DNA of 64,000 nucleotides from Candidatus Melainabacteria bacterium. Its GTDB lineage: Bacteria; Cyanobacteriota; Vampirovibrionia; Obscuribacterales; Obscuribacteraceae. Each line of letters begins with the position of its first letter. The stretch's first letter is position 1. The translations under genes and the position numbers were made by a program. Below, one piece after another: positions 35,542-44,406 of the stretch. The notes below the pieces were generated by a model that searched no databases, was not told where the DNA came from, and saw only the letters and a list, made by a program, of their open reading frames with translations. The stretch is from assembly GCA_003963305.1 (NCBI GenBank), contig RXJR01000018.1, positions 124,001 through 188,000 of the forward strand, read 5' to 3'.

Positions 35542-36519
35542 TCAATTCGCCGGGGGCATGAACGGGGCCAGAGTCGATTGGGTGCGAGCCGACCAACTGT
35601 CGAGCTGGGTTGAAAGCTCGGGATGGACCTTTTTAGCCAGCCAGTACAGCCCAGTTGTAAGGCGCAGTGTTGGACGGGCCAGACCGTCGTGGGGCGGGTC
35701 TGGCAGGAAATAAACTCGCTTGTTTTTGACGGCTTTCAGCGACGACCATGGATGCTTTTCTAAAAATGAATGGTCTTTGCATTCGTAAGGCATGACTATC
35801 ACGTCAGGATTTGCCAGAACTAATTTTTCCATGGAAAAGTGAGGATAGCCCGACTCGAGATTCTTGGAAATGCTGTCGCCACCACATACGGTGATGACTT
35901 CCGTCAGGTAACTAGCCTTTCCAAGTGTGAGAAGCGGTTGCGGCCAGACGCAATAGAAAACCGCAGGCTTTACGCTTGCTTTGCTTGTGATCTCTTTTAG
36001 CTCAGTAATGCAAGTGTTGAATTTAGCTGCTGCCTGGTCACCACGTGCGGTGCTGTTGGAGAGTGCGGCCAGGTCTTTCAGATTTTTGGAAATGTCTGAT
36101 AAATGGTCGTTTTTTAGAACCAGGACCTTGTAGCCGTTATGCGAGAGTTGCCCGGCAAGAGCTTCCTGACCACTTACACAGACGATTTTGTCAGGTTTGA
36201 CCGTTGCTAACCTTTCCAGATTGGCAGCAATGAAATTTCCGACTACCGTTTTCTTCTTCACTGCATCCGGATAATCGCAATAAGAGCAAACTCCAAAAAG
36301 CTTGTCTCCTGCGCCGACTGCATACAGAAGTTCTGTGTTGGAAGGAGCAAAGGAAACAAGATGTGTGCCGGCTGCTTGCTTGGGCTCATTGCCGCTTGCT
36401 GCATTGGCTGCGCCTGCGAAATTTGTTGCTGTTGCGCTGATTGTCAAAGCTGCTGTTATCGCAGCAACAGATTTAAGAGCTGCTGTCTTTACGGCAATTG
36501 ATGCTGCTTGCTTAGCCAA
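35542..36519 (-). CDS. BtuF-like periplasmic cobalamin/metal-chelate binding protein
   Basis: A 325-residue class III solute-binding protein: signal peptide with Ala-rich core ending near AANAASG (about residue 42), then two lobes joined by a rigid helix. Typical BtuF motifs are visible: LVSFAPSNTELLYAVGAGDKLFGVC, DYPDAVKKK, VVGNF, LVLANPDVIVMP and RPTLRLTTGLYWLAKK. It starts with TTG and overlaps the 3' end of the ATPase gene by 31 bases. Substrate may be cobalamin or a siderophore. The ABC permease and ATPase are not nearby. It is the third gene of a flotillin-ATPase-BtuF operon, an unusual grouping. Confidence 0.88.
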   Translation of the reverse strand: MAKQAASIAVKTAALKSVAAITAALTISATATNFAGAANAASGNEPKQAAGTHLVSFAPSNTELLYAVGAGDKLFGVCSYCDYPDAVKKKTVVGNFIAANLERLATVKPDKIVCVSGQEALAGQLSHNGYKVLVLKNDHLSDISKNLKDLAALSNSTARGDQAAAKFNTCITELKEITSKASVKPAVFYCVWPQPLLTLGKASYLTEVITVCGGDSISKNLESGYPHFSMEKLVLANPDVIVMPYECKDHSFLEKHPWSSLKAVKNKRVYFLPDPPHDGLARPTLRLTTGLYWLAKKVHPELSTQLDSWSARTQSTLAPFMPPAN

Positions 36520-37052
36520 CTTTTGACTTCTTCCAGCCGGGATTCATTGTCCAATGATTGAACCACATAAGTTGCATGTGACAACTCCCATTCAAAAATC
36601 GTCATGCGAATAATTCGATCGATTTGCTTCTGGTAATCGGGTTCGGTCCATCTGAATCCGTCTTCTACTGGAGGAAACATTGGTGGAATATAGATGATGT
36701 GCGTATAACGCTCAGCTTGTCGACGCGATTGCTGGTAGTAAGCCTCTGTGTCATAGGTCATTGCCTGACAAATATTCCAGCGTTGCCAGAGCACCCAGCA
36801 GTCAACCGTGGAGCGGTCGGATATAAACGACCCGGCGGCATCTTCAGCGTCAATTTGCGCTTTCAGCACTTTCCTTTTGAAATCTTCTTGATCGGGAATG
36901 TCGCCGATTCTCTTATATCCAAGTTCCTGGCAAAGCTTTCTGCCAAGTTCAGGAATGACCGATAAAGAGAGCAGCGGGGCTAGCATCTCCACCAAAGTGG
37001 TTTTGCCGACCCCGCTTGCACCTGTAACGATAATCCTTTGCTGTGTGCTCAA
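36489..37052 (-). CDS. NadR-like P-loop ATPase/kinase
   Basis: A 187-residue AAA_28/NadR-type P-loop protein: Walker A GASGVGKTT (residues 11-19), the NadR-like VIPELGRKLCQELGY, ISDRSTVDCWVLW as the Walker B/DR motif region, and YIPPMFPPVEDGFRW. Family members include nicotinamide riboside kinases and uncharacterised nucleotide or cofactor kinases. The TTG start follows the TAA of flotillin without a gap (TAATTG), so it is probably coupled. Role unknown. Confidence 0.83.
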   Translation of the reverse strand: MSTQQRIIVTGASGVGKTTLVEMLAPLLSLSVIPELGRKLCQELGYKRIGDIPDQEDFKRKVLKAQIDAEDAAGSFISDRSTVDCWVLWQRWNICQAMTYDTEAYYQQSRRQAERYTHIIYIPPMFPPVEDGFRWTEPDYQKQIDRIIRMTIFEWELSHATYVVQSLDNESRLEEVKSWLSKQHQLP

Positions 37053-38612
37053 TTAGCTGAGTGATTTGGTTGGATCTACCGCTTGACTGCGGGCTGTACC
37101 ACCATCGATTACTTTGCGGTCGCGCTTCAGGGCGTCGGCGATATCGATACCGGTCAGTCCTTTGATCATCATCATGCTCTGTGTTGCAACGTTGAGAACA
37201 TCGTTGGTGACTTTGCTGGCACCGCCGTCGCTTCCAGTTGAAAGTACAGTCATGTTGCCAATCTTCGAGAGCGGTGAAGCAGCAGCGGCAATCATTTCAG
37301 GCAGTTTCTCGATGATCATGCTTGTCATAGCAGCGTCATTATAGAGCTTGTAGGCTTCCGCTTTCTTAGCCATGGCTTCGGCTTCTGCTTGACCTTTGGC
37401 TGCTGTAACGGTAGCTTCGGCAAGACCTTGAGCTCTGGTTGCTTCTGCATGGGCAAGACCCAGGGCTTTGGTGGCTTCGGAGTCTGCCATCGCTTTCAAA
37501 CGAGTGGCATCCGCTTGACCTTGTGCTTGCAGTTTCATCGCTTGAGCGTCTGCTTCGGCAAGTAATCTGCGTTTTTCCTGTTCGGCTTGCGCCATCAAGC
37601 GAATTCTCTGTTGTTCTGCTTCGGCAGGCTTGGTGACTTCGCTTTCGAGAGATACCTGGCGTTTCTGCACTTCAACCTGTTGCAGTTCAACTTCTTTCTG
37701 TGCTTCAACGATTCTGATCTTCTGAGTTTCTTCAACAAGTTTCTGTTGTGTCTGCGCTTTGACGATGTCGTATGCCATGTCTGATGCAGCTTTCTTGTTG
37801 GCGACTTCGCTCTGGAACTGCGCCTGGTTGACCTGGAAGTTTTTGGAAGCTTCGGCAACTCTAGTGTCGGCTAACAGCTTGGCTTTGGCGCCTTCTTCTG
37901 CGGCTTGCGCTTGTGCAATCTGCGCGTCGCGTTGAGCTTGTGCTTGTTGGATTTGAGTTTCTTTGGCTGCGTGGGCAACACCGATGTCGGCGTTTCTTTT
38001 TGCTTCGGCTGTTTGTTGACGACCGAGTGATTCCAAATAACCAACTGTATCTTTGATTTCTTTGATGGTGAACGATACAACGGTCAAACCCATCTTGGCC
38101 AGGTCAGCAAGCGATACTTCTTGAACACGTTGGGCGAATGAGTCGTTGTTTTGTACCAACTCTTCGACTGCCATCGTACCGAGAATGGCTCTCAAGTGAC
38201 CGACCAGTGATTCGTGAGCAATGTTCTTTATTTCTTCTTCCGTCTTGCCGAGGAATTGCTCAGCGGCTGTCGAGATTGAGATTTCGTCGCCTTTGACTTT
38301 TACTTGAGCAACGCCTTCTACGAATATTGGAACACCGTTTTTAGTGATCATCGGCGCTTGTGAGTGGACGTCTATCGTCATCACTTCAAGGCTCAACGTC
38401 GCTTTTTGTTGCACCATCGGCAGCATGACCGCGCCACCACCGACGATGATTTTATAACTTCTTCCGTCCCGCCCAGCGTACATACCGGAGATGATCATCG
38501 CTTCGTTGGGGCTGCACTTTTGGTAGAGGTTAACCATCAGATAGACCATGATGAAAGCTAGCATGACTCCGACGCCTACGGCTATTAGTGAACCGATCTC
38601 TAAACCAAACAT
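37053..38612 (-). CDS. floT: Flotillin (SPFH/band 7 protein)
   Basis: A 519-residue membrane-microdomain scaffold: N-terminal membrane segment (GSLIAVGVGVMLAFIMVYLMV), SPFH domain (about 30-190, SLEVMTIDVHSQAPMITKNGVPIFVEGVAQVKV seen in parts such as VHSQAPMITKNGVPI), then the long Ala/Glu/Gln coiled coil with EA-rich repeats (VAEASKNFQVNQAQF, EATRAQGLAEATVTAAKGQAEAEAM in parts), and a C-terminal part MTVLSTGSDGG. Upstream on the same strand lie two NfeD/OB-fold genes, the usual partners of flotillins. Flotillins organise lipid domains enriched in polyisoprenoid lipids. Confidence 0.95.
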   Translation of the reverse strand: MFGLEIGSLIAVGVGVMLAFIMVYLMVNLYQKCSPNEAMIISGMYAGRDGRSYKIIVGGGAVMLPMVQQKATLSLEVMTIDVHSQAPMITKNGVPIFVEGVAQVKVKGDEISISTAAEQFLGKTEEEIKNIAHESLVGHLRAILGTMAVEELVQNNDSFAQRVQEVSLADLAKMGLTVVSFTIKEIKDTVGYLESLGRQQTAEAKRNADIGVAHAAKETQIQQAQAQRDAQIAQAQAAEEGAKAKLLADTRVAEASKNFQVNQAQFQSEVANKKAASDMAYDIVKAQTQQKLVEETQKIRIVEAQKEVELQQVEVQKRQVSLESEVTKPAEAEQQRIRLMAQAEQEKRRLLAEADAQAMKLQAQGQADATRLKAMADSEATKALGLAHAEATRAQGLAEATVTAAKGQAEAEAMAKKAEAYKLYNDAAMTSMIIEKLPEMIAAAASPLSKIGNMTVLSTGSDGGASKVTNDVLNVATQSMMMIKGLTGIDIADALKRDRKVIDGGTARSQAVDPTKSLS

Positions 38613-39025
38613 ATTGTGTCCCTCCAGTGGGAAAGCGAGAATCGTCTCTTTCCCTTATCATTCCCTAAAATCAGTTCTCTTTAGACAGTTTGCAATTTGA
38701 TATTTGTCATTGATTTACTGCGTGAGAACATCATATATGCACTCTTGATTTCCTCTTGACAGCATCATCAATTCATTATTATTTGGCGTTCTTCGTCATT
38801 TTTTCTACACAATTTTTCAGCCAGCCGACGGCTGTAGTTTCCGATAAAGTTACTCGTGGGCATCTTAAAATTTTGCCGCAGTTCGGCACGGGGGCGAGCA
38901 AGCGGGCGTTGCAATTTGTTCAAAGGAAGTTTTATTTTTTCCCTACTGAGTGCAATTTGCGCGATACATTGCGTGCACAATTGTGCCCTTTTAGTACTTT
39001 CGCAGCAACGCTTATCGGTGCTGCC
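38613..39025 (-). other. Gap between NfeD paralogs and flotillin
   Basis: About 410 AT-rich bases. It should contain the promoter of the flotillin operon, but no convincing -35/-10 pair is visible on the minus strand. A plus-strand frame from 38756 has no ribosome site, no recognisable domain and overlaps the NfeD gene; I do not count it as a gene. Confidence 0.5.
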
Positions 39026-39964
39026 TTATTGAAGTGATTGCGAGCGCATCTTTGCTAGTTTTTCTTGCGGCGTAAGAGTGTCATCTTCGAAGGCGGGATC
39101 AATAAAGGTGTCGGTCCAAAGATCGACGAGAACATAATCAGGTTGATGTTCGCAGATATAAACTTTGGTTCCTCGTTTGATCTCTTGATCTGGCGATTTC
39201 GCTTTCGCAGGAGAGGCATAGCGTTTTGAAGAGACTATGTATGTCACTTCGCCGGTCCTGCCCGGTGGGATGGGCACGGTCACCTCGGCCATATGCCCGA
39301 TCAGATCGTGCTCGGTGGCTGCCGATGAGGAGTACATTCTTGCGAAGACTGTATTCATGACGTTAGTGACTATTTTGACCGCGACAAAGCCGCCAAAGAG
39401 TGCAGGAGCGAGGGTTATGTAGCCAAGCACAGGGAAGCTGGAAATGAAAAAGAGCCCCGTCAATCCGAAGAATGCTAAAAAGGTTGTGATGATGGTTGGG
39501 TTCAACGCGCTGAGAATTGCTTCCACCGGACCGCCCTTCTCTTCTTCTCTCGTGGGCGCGTGGAAGGGACCTGTGCTGGCTTGCAGCGCTGCCCCTTGAA
39601 TTATTACTTCGTTTGCACCGCTGGCGGTGCTTTGACCTGCTCCTGTATGGGTGCCACTGCCTGCGCCACCATGTGCCGAGCCGCTGGCTGCGCCATGTCC
39701 AGCGGCGGTGCCCCCTTGACCGATAGCAGTGTGTCCACCGCTTCCGCCATGACCAATTGCAGTGTGTCCTCCGGCGCCCGTATGACCAACGCCGGTGTGA
39801 CCGCCGACACCACCGTGCCCGATGCCGGTGTGCCCACCGCCAACGTGCCCTCCGTGACCTCCGCCTGCATGGTGAGCTCCCATAAATGCGCAGGCGACCA
39901 GAAATAGCGAACCAATCGCGGCGCATACAATATAGATTTGATTTATCAACGGCAACGGTATCAT
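39026..39964 (-). CDS. NfeD/YqiJ-like OB-fold membrane protein with His/Gly-rich loop
   Basis: A 312-residue protein: TM helix (QIYIVCAAIGSLFLVACAFMG), an 85-residue Gly/His-rich linker (GGHTGVGHTGAGGHTAIGHGG-like repeats), further TM helices (TIITTFLAFFGLTGLFFIS and TLAPALFGGFVAVKIVTNVM), then a C-terminal OB-fold (IGHMAEVTVPIPPGRTGEVTYIV, in parts, with RGTKVYIC). This is the architecture of flotillin-associated YqiJ/YuaF. It is a paralog of the next gene upstream (15-base gap). AAAGGTGACAGC precedes the ATG. The linker could bind metal ions. Confidence 0.87.
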   Translation of the reverse strand: MIPLPLINQIYIVCAAIGSLFLVACAFMGAHHAGGGHGGHVGGGHTGIGHGGVGGHTGVGHTGAGGHTAIGHGGSGGHTAIGQGGTAAGHGAASGSAHGGAGSGTHTGAGQSTASGANEVIIQGAALQASTGPFHAPTREEEKGGPVEAILSALNPTIITTFLAFFGLTGLFFISSFPVLGYITLAPALFGGFVAVKIVTNVMNTVFARMYSSSAATEHDLIGHMAEVTVPIPPGRTGEVTYIVSSKRYASPAKAKSPDQEIKRGTKVYICEHQPDYVLVDLWTDTFIDPAFEDDTLTPQEKLAKMRSQSLQ

Positions 39965-39979
39965 GCTGTCACCTTTCTC

Positions 39980-40789
39980 TTAACTGATGAAACGTTGTTC
40001 CAACTCGTCATGTTCGGGATCATAGGGTTCGATCAAAACAATGTGTTCTTTCGAACCGACTATCAAAACCTTTGAGCCTTTCTTGAAATCGAGTCCTGGT
40101 TTGGCGGGCTGTGCAGTGGCGGTCATGCGTTTAGCATTGAGCACGTATGTAACTTCACCCATGCGCCCGTCATGGATGGGGACGTTGACTTCTGCCATCT
40201 GCCCGAGCAGGTCTGATTCGCGCTGATGAGTGGACGTGAACATGTTTTTGATCATCCACTGCGTCATGCCCTTAAATGCCGCTGAAACTCCGATGCTGAC
40301 TGCAATTGCCGGAATTAGCGTGAAGTATCCCAGCCAGGGAGCGTTGAATGCGAGCACCAGACCCGTTAGTCCGAAGAAGGCCAGGTAGATGCAGACCGTC
40401 ATCGGGCTCAGTAAGGTCAGGATTATGCCGAAAATCCCTGTTGTAACAGTGCTGGTCGCTGTTCGGTGGGTGAGAACTGGTCGCCCGGAGATGGGTACGA
40501 CTCGATGGTTTGAGTTGCCGCCGGCGTTGAAATCAGTGCCGGCACCGCCATCGTCGCCGGCGTTGAAGTCGGTTCCGCCGCCGCCGTCATCACCGGCATT
40601 GAAGTCTGTTCCGCCCCCGCCATCGTCACCAGCATTGAAGTCACTGCCACCGCCGTCATCATGTCCTGCTCCGTCATGCCCTCCGCCTTCGTCGCCGAGG
40701 TGACCCATGAGGAAGCTGCCGATCACGAAAATGGAACCGATGCCCGCGCAGACGGCGTAAACTTGACCTAGCATTCCGAGCGGAATCAT
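39980..40789 (-). CDS. NfeD/YqiJ-like OB-fold membrane protein with Asp/Gly-rich loop
   Basis: A 269-residue paralog of the preceding protein: N-terminus MIPLGMLGQVYAVCAGIGS against MIPLPLINQIYIVCAAIGS, TM helices at the same places and a C-terminal OB-fold (LLGQMAEVNVPIHDGRMGEVTYVL in parts, FKKGSKVLIVG). Its linker (about residues 33-95) contains four 12-residue GDDGGGGTDFNA-type repeats in place of the His/Gly tract. Asp/Gly repeats of this kind often bind calcium. First gene of the NfeD pair; together with flotillin it suggests a membrane-microdomain complex. Confidence 0.86.
   Translation of the reverse strand: MIPLGMLGQVYAVCAGIGSIFVIGSFLMGHLGDEGGGHDGAGHDDGGGSDFNAGDDGGGGTDFNAGDDGGGGTDFNAGDDGGAGTDFNAGGNSNHRVVPISGRPVLTHRTATSTVTTGIFGIILTLLSPMTVCIYLAFFGLTGLVLAFNAPWLGYFTLIPAIAVSIGVSAAFKGMTQWMIKNMFTSTHQRESDLLGQMAEVNVPIHDGRMGEVTYVLNAKRMTATAQPAKPGLDFKKGSKVLIVGSKEHIVLIEPYDPEHDELEQRFIS
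40525..40665 (-). repeat. 36-bp tandem repeat in the NfeD-like gene
   Basis: Four imperfect 36-base units encoding GDDGG[GA]GTDFNA within the Asp/Gly-rich loop. Unit boundaries are the recurring TTCAATGC on the coding strand. Confidence 0.75.
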
Positions 40790-40904
40790 TGTTCTGATTG
40801 CCTGATTTTGGTTCTTGAAAAAGTCGGGTTTCCTAGCAATTCAGTACCCTGAGCAGGCATCCGGTAAACGCTGAAAGCCTTATGAAATGACTAAGCCGGG
40901 CACT

Positions 40905-41456
40905 TCAGTGGTGTTCTAAGCGACGCGCCTCGGAGCGATCTGCCTCGGCTCTTTTGTAGTCACCAAGCGCATCGTAAGCAAGCGCGCGCTTCTTGTAGTA
41001 CTCAGGTCGGGGTCTCAGTTCAATTGCTAAGTTGTAATCTGCCAGAGCTGCTTTCGAGTTGAGAATTTGCTGATAGGAATCACCTCGCCTGATCAAAGCC
41101 TCGACGTCGCGAGGATATTTCTCGAGGAGCCTCGTTTCCTTTTCGATGCGCCTAGTTTCCCTCTTTTCTCCGCTGCTAAGAACATCGGAAACCGTGTCAC
41201 CAAGTATGTTCTCGGGATTTCGGTGGGTGACGGCAAAGTACAGTCCGCCGAAAACTACCAGTGCGAGCAACACTTGAACTGGGTCACGCAGGAAGGCACC
41301 GAATTCCGCGGATTTGTTGTCGGGTGCCCGCCACTGGTTCACGTCCGAGTATTTGTGACCACAGTGGCGGCAGGTAGAAAACTCGGTCTCGTCGACCTGG
41401 CGGCAGCGGGGATTAGTGCATGTTTTCTTGATGGGATGACTATCGCCGGCGGTCAT
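40905..41456 (-). CDS. Zinc-ribbon, single-pass membrane TPR protein
   Basis: A 183-residue protein: N-terminal zinc ribbon (CTNPRC-x9-CRHCG, residues about 12-33), a hydrophobic helix (VQVLLALVVFGGLYFAV, about 58-75), and C-terminal TPRs (VEALIRRGDSYQQILNSKAALADYNLAIEL in parts, then PEYYKKRALAYDALGDYKRAEADRSEA). The topology would place TPRs on one side and the ribbon on the other. Function unknown. No operon partner; it lies after the NfeD pair's start with a 115-base gap. Confidence 0.8.
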   Translation of the reverse strand: MTAGDSHPIKKTCTNPRCRQVDETEFSTCRHCGHKYSDVNQWRAPDNKSAEFGAFLRDPVQVLLALVVFGGLYFAVTHRNPENILGDTVSDVLSSGEKRETRRIEKETRLLEKYPRDVEALIRRGDSYQQILNSKAALADYNLAIELRPRPEYYKKRALAYDALGDYKRAEADRSEARRLEHH

Positions 41457-41624
41457 GGGGCTCTCATGATTGGATATGGTGAATCCTAACAGCTGAGGTC
41501 AGTTGTACCGTGGTTTATTGTAGTAACTATCGGACTGCTTCGAGTTGAGCTTCGAGTTGAGGGAAGATATAGATAGGTCGCGACAGTTCCACTGTCTGAT
41601 AATCGCGCCAGCCGGGAGCGTTTC

Positions 41625-44396
41625 GTGGAAATAATTCTCACTCACAACAATATGGACTTCGACTCACTGGCTGCTCAGTTTGCAGTTTCGAAGCTCTATC
41701 CTTCCGCGCGAATGATTTTGGGCTATCCGCTGGTCGGCAACGTGCGCAATTTTGTGGCACTTTATCGCAGCTCGATGCCGGTGACTCAAATGAAGTACGT
41801 CGATGTTGAAAATGTTCGGCGCATTTTCATCGTGGACTGTCAGAACGTCGAGCGCCTTGATGAGATAGCAAGGAAAATGATCACGGAGCAGAAAATTCCG
41901 CACGTCGTTTTCGATCATCATCAGTTCGACCCGAACGGATTGGGTCCCACTGCTCAGGAAGATTCAGTGATAGAGCGGGTCGGCTCGGCAACAACAATTG
42001 TTGTCGATAAGATCATGAGTCGGAATATTCATTTGACCCCATTTGAAGCGACTCTTATGGCTATTGGCATTTACGAGGACACTGGTTGTCTTACTTATAG
42101 CGGTACGACCGATAAAGACGCTGCCTGTGTAGCCTATTTGCTCAAGCAAGGTGCCGATCTGGCTATTATCAACGATTACATACGTCCCAAAATGAACGAC
42201 GATCAAATCGGATTGCTTGAAGATTTGATCAAAGATGCTCGTGTGATCACCGTGGGTGGTGCGCGTGTGATTGTCGCAGTCGGATCGCGTGACAAATATT
42301 TTGACGGCGTGGCTTCTTTGACGCGCAAGCTCACCGAAGTGGAATCGGCTGACGCTGCCTTCTCCGTCGTTCATATGCGTGATCGTGTTCACATTGTCGG
42401 TAGAAGCGATTCACACCTCATCGATGTTCGCCTGGTAGTGCGAAAATTTGGCGGTGACGGTCACCATGGTGCGGGCTCGGCTGTTACTCGTAATGGCACG
42501 GTTGAATCCATCGCTGCTGAAATCGAAAAGTTGTTGCGCAAGCAAGTCAAACCGGAAGTGGTGGCTGAGGAGATTATGATCTCTCCAGTGCGCACCATTC
42601 GCTCCAATATCACAATGGACGAAGCCAGTCGTATCATGCTGCGCTACGGTTTGGACGGTGTACTCGTTGCCGATGAAGACAGTCTTGTTGGCGTAGTTAG
42701 TCGCCGCGATATCGATCAGGCTAAACATCATAAGCTAGGTCATGCGCCTGTGCGCGGATTTATGAGTAAACCTGTTATTTCGATTGACCGGAAAACACCG
42801 CTCAGCAAGATTCAACAAATTATGGTTACTGAAGACATCGGAAGATTGCCTGTTCTTGACGAGGAGAAGCAGCTCGTCGGGTTAGTCTCGCGCGGCGATG
42901 TTCTAAAGACGTTGTATGGAGACAACGGTTCGAAACCGTTCCTCGTGCCTGAGTGGGCAACACTTCTCAAAAATGATTTTGCCGCCTCTGGAAGCACCGT
43001 GCACCTTGAGCCCCGGTCTGTCAATTTGCAGAAGCAGATGAGTACCCTGGATACGCCAACATCGTGGCTGTGCGTGCAGACCGGAAAAGTTGCTGCGCAA
43101 CTGAATATGGTGGCTTATGCTGTTGGTGGTTCGGTTCGTGATTTGATTCTGAAAGTGCCAAACTACGATCTCGATTTTGTCATCGAGGGGGCCGCCATTG
43201 ATCTTGCAAATGCTATGGAGTCCGCATATCCAGCTCGTCTTGAAGTGGTGGCTCGGCACGAGCGATTCCAGACCGCTAAATTGTGGTTTTATGCAGACAC
43301 GAGAAGGGATATAGATTTTTCCACAGCGCGAACTGAATTCTACGAATTTCCCGCAGCTCTCCCTACTGTTGAAGCATCTCAGTTGGAGCAGGACTTGTTG
43401 CGCCGCGACTTTACCATAAACGCCCTTGCCATTTGTTTGAATCCGGGTCGCTATGGCATGCTTGTCGATCACTTCGGCGGGCTGGAGGATATCAAAAAGA
43501 AGACGATTCGTGTTTTGCATGCATTTAGCTTCATTGAAGATCCGACACGAATTATTCGGGCAGTGCGATTTGCCAGCCGACTGGAATTCAACATCGAGCC
43601 GAAAACAAAAGAACTTGCTAAACGCGCCGTAGCCATGGGCATCTTTGACAATCTTGGCGGCAGTCGCATGCGTGATGAGTTGCGTTCGATTCTGGAGTCA
43701 CCGCGACGCATTCGTGCGCTTGATTTGTTAGCGGAGCTGGGAGCCAAGTTGCGTTATCTCGATGCCGAGTTGGAGTATCAGCAATCGATACGCACGCTGT
43801 TGCGGCGCGCTGAAGGCTTAATGAAGCGCTATACGCTGGGGCAGCCATGGGTCGTTTATCTGGCCCTTTTGCTGTCGCAATTGGACGAACATCGCATCGA
43901 TGTAGTACTCGATCGGCTGCATCTAACTAACGAACAGAAGGCAATCGTTCGAAAAGGGCTGGCAATCCCGAGGCAGTTGCCCGAGGTTGTTGAAACGTTG
44001 AACAAACAGGGTGTCAAAAACAGCCAGATCTATTACCTGCTGAAAGGAAAGCCGGAAGAATCGCTTGCCATTGCGGCATGTCTTGCGAGCCCGGGGGCGC
44101 CTCTGCGTCGTATGATTCGTTTGTATCTCGAACACCTGGAGAAGGTGCAAATCGAGTTGACCGGTGCAGACCTGGTTGAACTCGGCGTTGCGCCTGGACC
44201 TGAAATCGGTCGGGCTCTTGATGCGATTCTCGAACGGAAGCTGGACGGTTTGATTTTCACCCGTCAGGACGAACTGGAATTCGTAAAAGAGCGGTTTCAG
44301 TCCAAATTTGCTATCAAGGAATCTTCTACCAGTGCTAAACAAGGCCCGTCCACGGAGAAGAAGCTGACAAAATCGACTCGTAAGACTGCGAAATAG
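41625..44396 (+). CDS. DHH/DHHA1 phosphoesterase - CBS pair - tRNA nucleotidyltransferase fusion
   Basis: A 923-residue fusion. N-terminal DHH domain (THNNMDFDSLAAQF, CQNVER, DHH in VFDHHQF near residue 95), DHHA1 with FGGDGHHGAGSAV (about 275), two CBS domains (about 312-430, ISPVRTIRSN and DIGRLPVLDEEKQLVGLVSR in parts), and a class II poly(A)-polymerase/CCA-enzyme module (GGSVRDLILKVPNYDLDFVIEG, in parts, near 500; RRDFTINALA; DPTRIIRAVRFASRLEF). In cyanobacteria and Aquifex, related enzymes add A or CC to tRNA 3' ends. The tRNA-Ser in this window lacks an encoded CCA, consistent with need for such activity. Start is GTG at 41625. Confidence 0.93.
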   Translation: MEIILTHNNMDFDSLAAQFAVSKLYPSARMILGYPLVGNVRNFVALYRSSMPVTQMKYVDVENVRRIFIVDCQNVERLDEIARKMITEQKIPHVVFDHHQFDPNGLGPTAQEDSVIERVGSATTIVVDKIMSRNIHLTPFEATLMAIGIYEDTGCLTYSGTTDKDAACVAYLLKQGADLAIINDYIRPKMNDDQIGLLEDLIKDARVITVGGARVIVAVGSRDKYFDGVASLTRKLTEVESADAAFSVVHMRDRVHIVGRSDSHLIDVRLVVRKFGGDGHHGAGSAVTRNGTVESIAAEIEKLLRKQVKPEVVAEEIMISPVRTIRSNITMDEASRIMLRYGLDGVLVADEDSLVGVVSRRDIDQAKHHKLGHAPVRGFMSKPVISIDRKTPLSKIQQIMVTEDIGRLPVLDEEKQLVGLVSRGDVLKTLYGDNGSKPFLVPEWATLLKNDFAASGSTVHLEPRSVNLQKQMSTLDTPTSWLCVQTGKVAAQLNMVAYAVGGSVRDLILKVPNYDLDFVIEGAAIDLANAMESAYPARLEVVARHERFQTAKLWFYADTRRDIDFSTARTEFYEFPAALPTVEASQLEQDLLRRDFTINALAICLNPGRYGMLVDHFGGLEDIKKKTIRVLHAFSFIEDPTRIIRAVRFASRLEFNIEPKTKELAKRAVAMGIFDNLGGSRMRDELRSILESPRRIRALDLLAELGAKLRYLDAELEYQQSIRTLLRRAEGLMKRYTLGQPWVVYLALLLSQLDEHRIDVVLDRLHLTNEQKAIVRKGLAIPRQLPEVVETLNKQGVKNSQIYYLLKGKPEESLAIAACLASPGAPLRRMIRLYLEHLEKVQIELTGADLVELGVAPGPEIGRALDAILERKLDGLIFTRQDELEFVKERFQSKFAIKESSTSAKQGPSTEKKLTKSTRKTAK

Positions 44397-44406
44397 TCTT
44401 CAGTGG

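Noticed and set aside
35542-37052. Cobalamin riboswitch upstream of the btuF-like gene
   Set aside because: The start lies within the ATPase gene and no B12-box or leader space is present.
38756-39037. Small plus-strand frame in the flotillin upstream gap
   Set aside because: It begins with a TTG inside a TTGACA-like string without a ribosome site and runs into the NfeD-like gene; composition looks non-coding.
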